From positions 62,001-126,000 of the forward strand of contig DATATI010000079.1 in NCBI GenBank assembly GCA_036268875.1: a stretch of 64,000 nt of DNA, written 5' to 3'. Below the pieces are notes generated by a model. That model was not told the origin of the DNA. It saw only the letters and a program-made list of their open reading frames with translations, and did not search any database. Each line of letters starts with the position of its first letter. The stretch's first letter is position 1. Positions 63,627 to 64,000 of this stretch are shown here, in pieces. Both the position numbers and the translations under genes were made by a program. The DNA comes from Polyangia bacterium (GTDB lineage: Bacteria > Myxococcota_A > Polyangia > Fen-1088).

Positions 63627-64000
63627 CGGCGGTTTGGATCCTGCGCCGGACGGTTCTGGAGCTGCGCCGGCAACGCTGGTCGCTGGCGGCGCTGGCCGCC
63701 GCTGTCGCGCTGGCCACGATGCTGGGCGCTGGTTATCGCTTGGGCGCGTCGCCGCTGCGGATCGATCGGGCCGCCATTACGAAGAGCGGTGGCCCGCCGG
63801 CCCAGGTCATCGCCTATCTGCGCGAGGACCTTGATGGCGGCGCCACGCACCGGCTGCGCGACGTGCTGACCCGGTTACCGGGCGTGCAGCAGGTGGCGCT
63901 GGTCAGTGGGGAAGACGCGCTCGGCAAGCTGCGCCGCCAGCTGGGCGAGCGCGGGCGGCTGCTGGAGGACGCCGACGACGGTCTTTTGCCGGCGTCGCTG
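63623..64000 (+). CDS. FtsX-like permease, N-terminal part (cut by window edge)
   Basis: The first 126 codons are in the window. GTG 63623 overlaps the FtsE-like stop (GTGA). A charged cytoplasmic start (ILRRTVLELRRQRW) precedes one membrane helix (SLAALAAAVALATMLGAGY). The extracytoplasmic domain follows with VIAYLREDL, LTRLPGVQQVALVSGEDALGKLRRQLGER and DDGLLPASL; the last is the FtsX block usually written NPLPASL. The frame is open to the end of the window. The remaining three membrane helices would lie beyond it. It is coupled to the ATPase and is probably its membrane partner. Confidence 0.8.
   Translation, partial: MTAVWILRRTVLELRRQRWSLAALAAAVALATMLGAGYRLGASPLRIDRAAITKSGGPPAQVIAYLREDLDGGATHRLRDVLTRLPGVQQVALVSGEDALGKLRRQLGERGRLLEDADDGLLPASL

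Overview
The window reads as a stretch of chromosome from a high-GC myxobacterium-like Gram-negative bacterium (Myxococcota, probably Polyangia). This is inferred from several traits: Gly/Thr-rich GTGG lipoproteins, myxobacterial Cys-rich disulfide repeats, a C-terminal tail resembling the MYXO-CTERM sorting signal, stand-alone sigma-54 activators, a B12-dependent ribonucleotide reductase, an alternative complex III operon and a YhhN lysoplasmalogenase. About 53 coding regions were called, including one partial gene at each edge and one frameshifted remnant. No rRNA, tRNA, CRISPR array, insertion sequence or prophage was recognised.

Layout. 0-2.1 kb holds DNA end-joining enzymes: an ATP-dependent ligase cut by the left edge and a LigD-type polymerase, transcribed convergently. 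Their usual partner Ku lies at 57.5 kb. 2.1-5.8 kb holds a phosphate-selective-type porin and a PstS-like binding protein. 6.2-14.6 kb is a surface and lipoprotein region: Cys-rich and PKD-domain proteins, a 1262-residue four-heme lipoprotein, and a GTGG-repeat lipoprotein that shares a Cys-rich module with its neighbour. 14.8-16.9 kb has a membrane-anchored TPR-like protein and a sigma-54 activator. 17.1-19.7 kb is a tightly packed trio of a CX4CH lipoprotein, a CxxCH-bearing beta-barrel and a CxxCH lipoprotein, behind an intergenic region rich in dyads. 19.7-24.9 kb is mixed: an AEC transporter, a TVP38-family protein, argS, a catalase-related peroxidase and a small membrane protein.

25.0-38.4 kb is the centrepiece. 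An FHA-sigma-54 activator is followed by a well-matched -24/-12 promoter, then a diheme cytochrome c, a NarI-like membrane protein, actA-actF (alternative complex III) and a five-heme cytochrome with an Ig-like tail. All of these lie on one strand, mostly with stop/start overlaps. The layout suggests a sigma-54-driven quinol-oxidising electron-transfer module. No terminal oxidase is encoded beside it. ActB carries a complete four-cysteine set typical of a [4Fe-4S] site in its molybdopterin-like domain.

38.4-56.7 kb is mostly housekeeping: yhbY-like, argC-argB, a methyltransferase, DUF502, two thioredoxin-fold proteins, uvrC, ftsK, a YhhN protein, lolA, metallo-beta-lactamase-fold hydrolases, cobU, an alpha/beta hydrolase and two envelope lipoproteins (one OmpA-like). 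57-64 kb carries a frameshifted SnoaL-like remnant, ku, nrdJ with two NrdR-box-like palindromes exactly 31 bp apart, a lipoprotein with a MYXO-CTERM-like end, and an FtsE/FtsX pair whose ATPase has several substituted motifs and whose FtsX runs off the right edge.

Functions are assigned from motifs and family resemblance read by eye. No database search was run.
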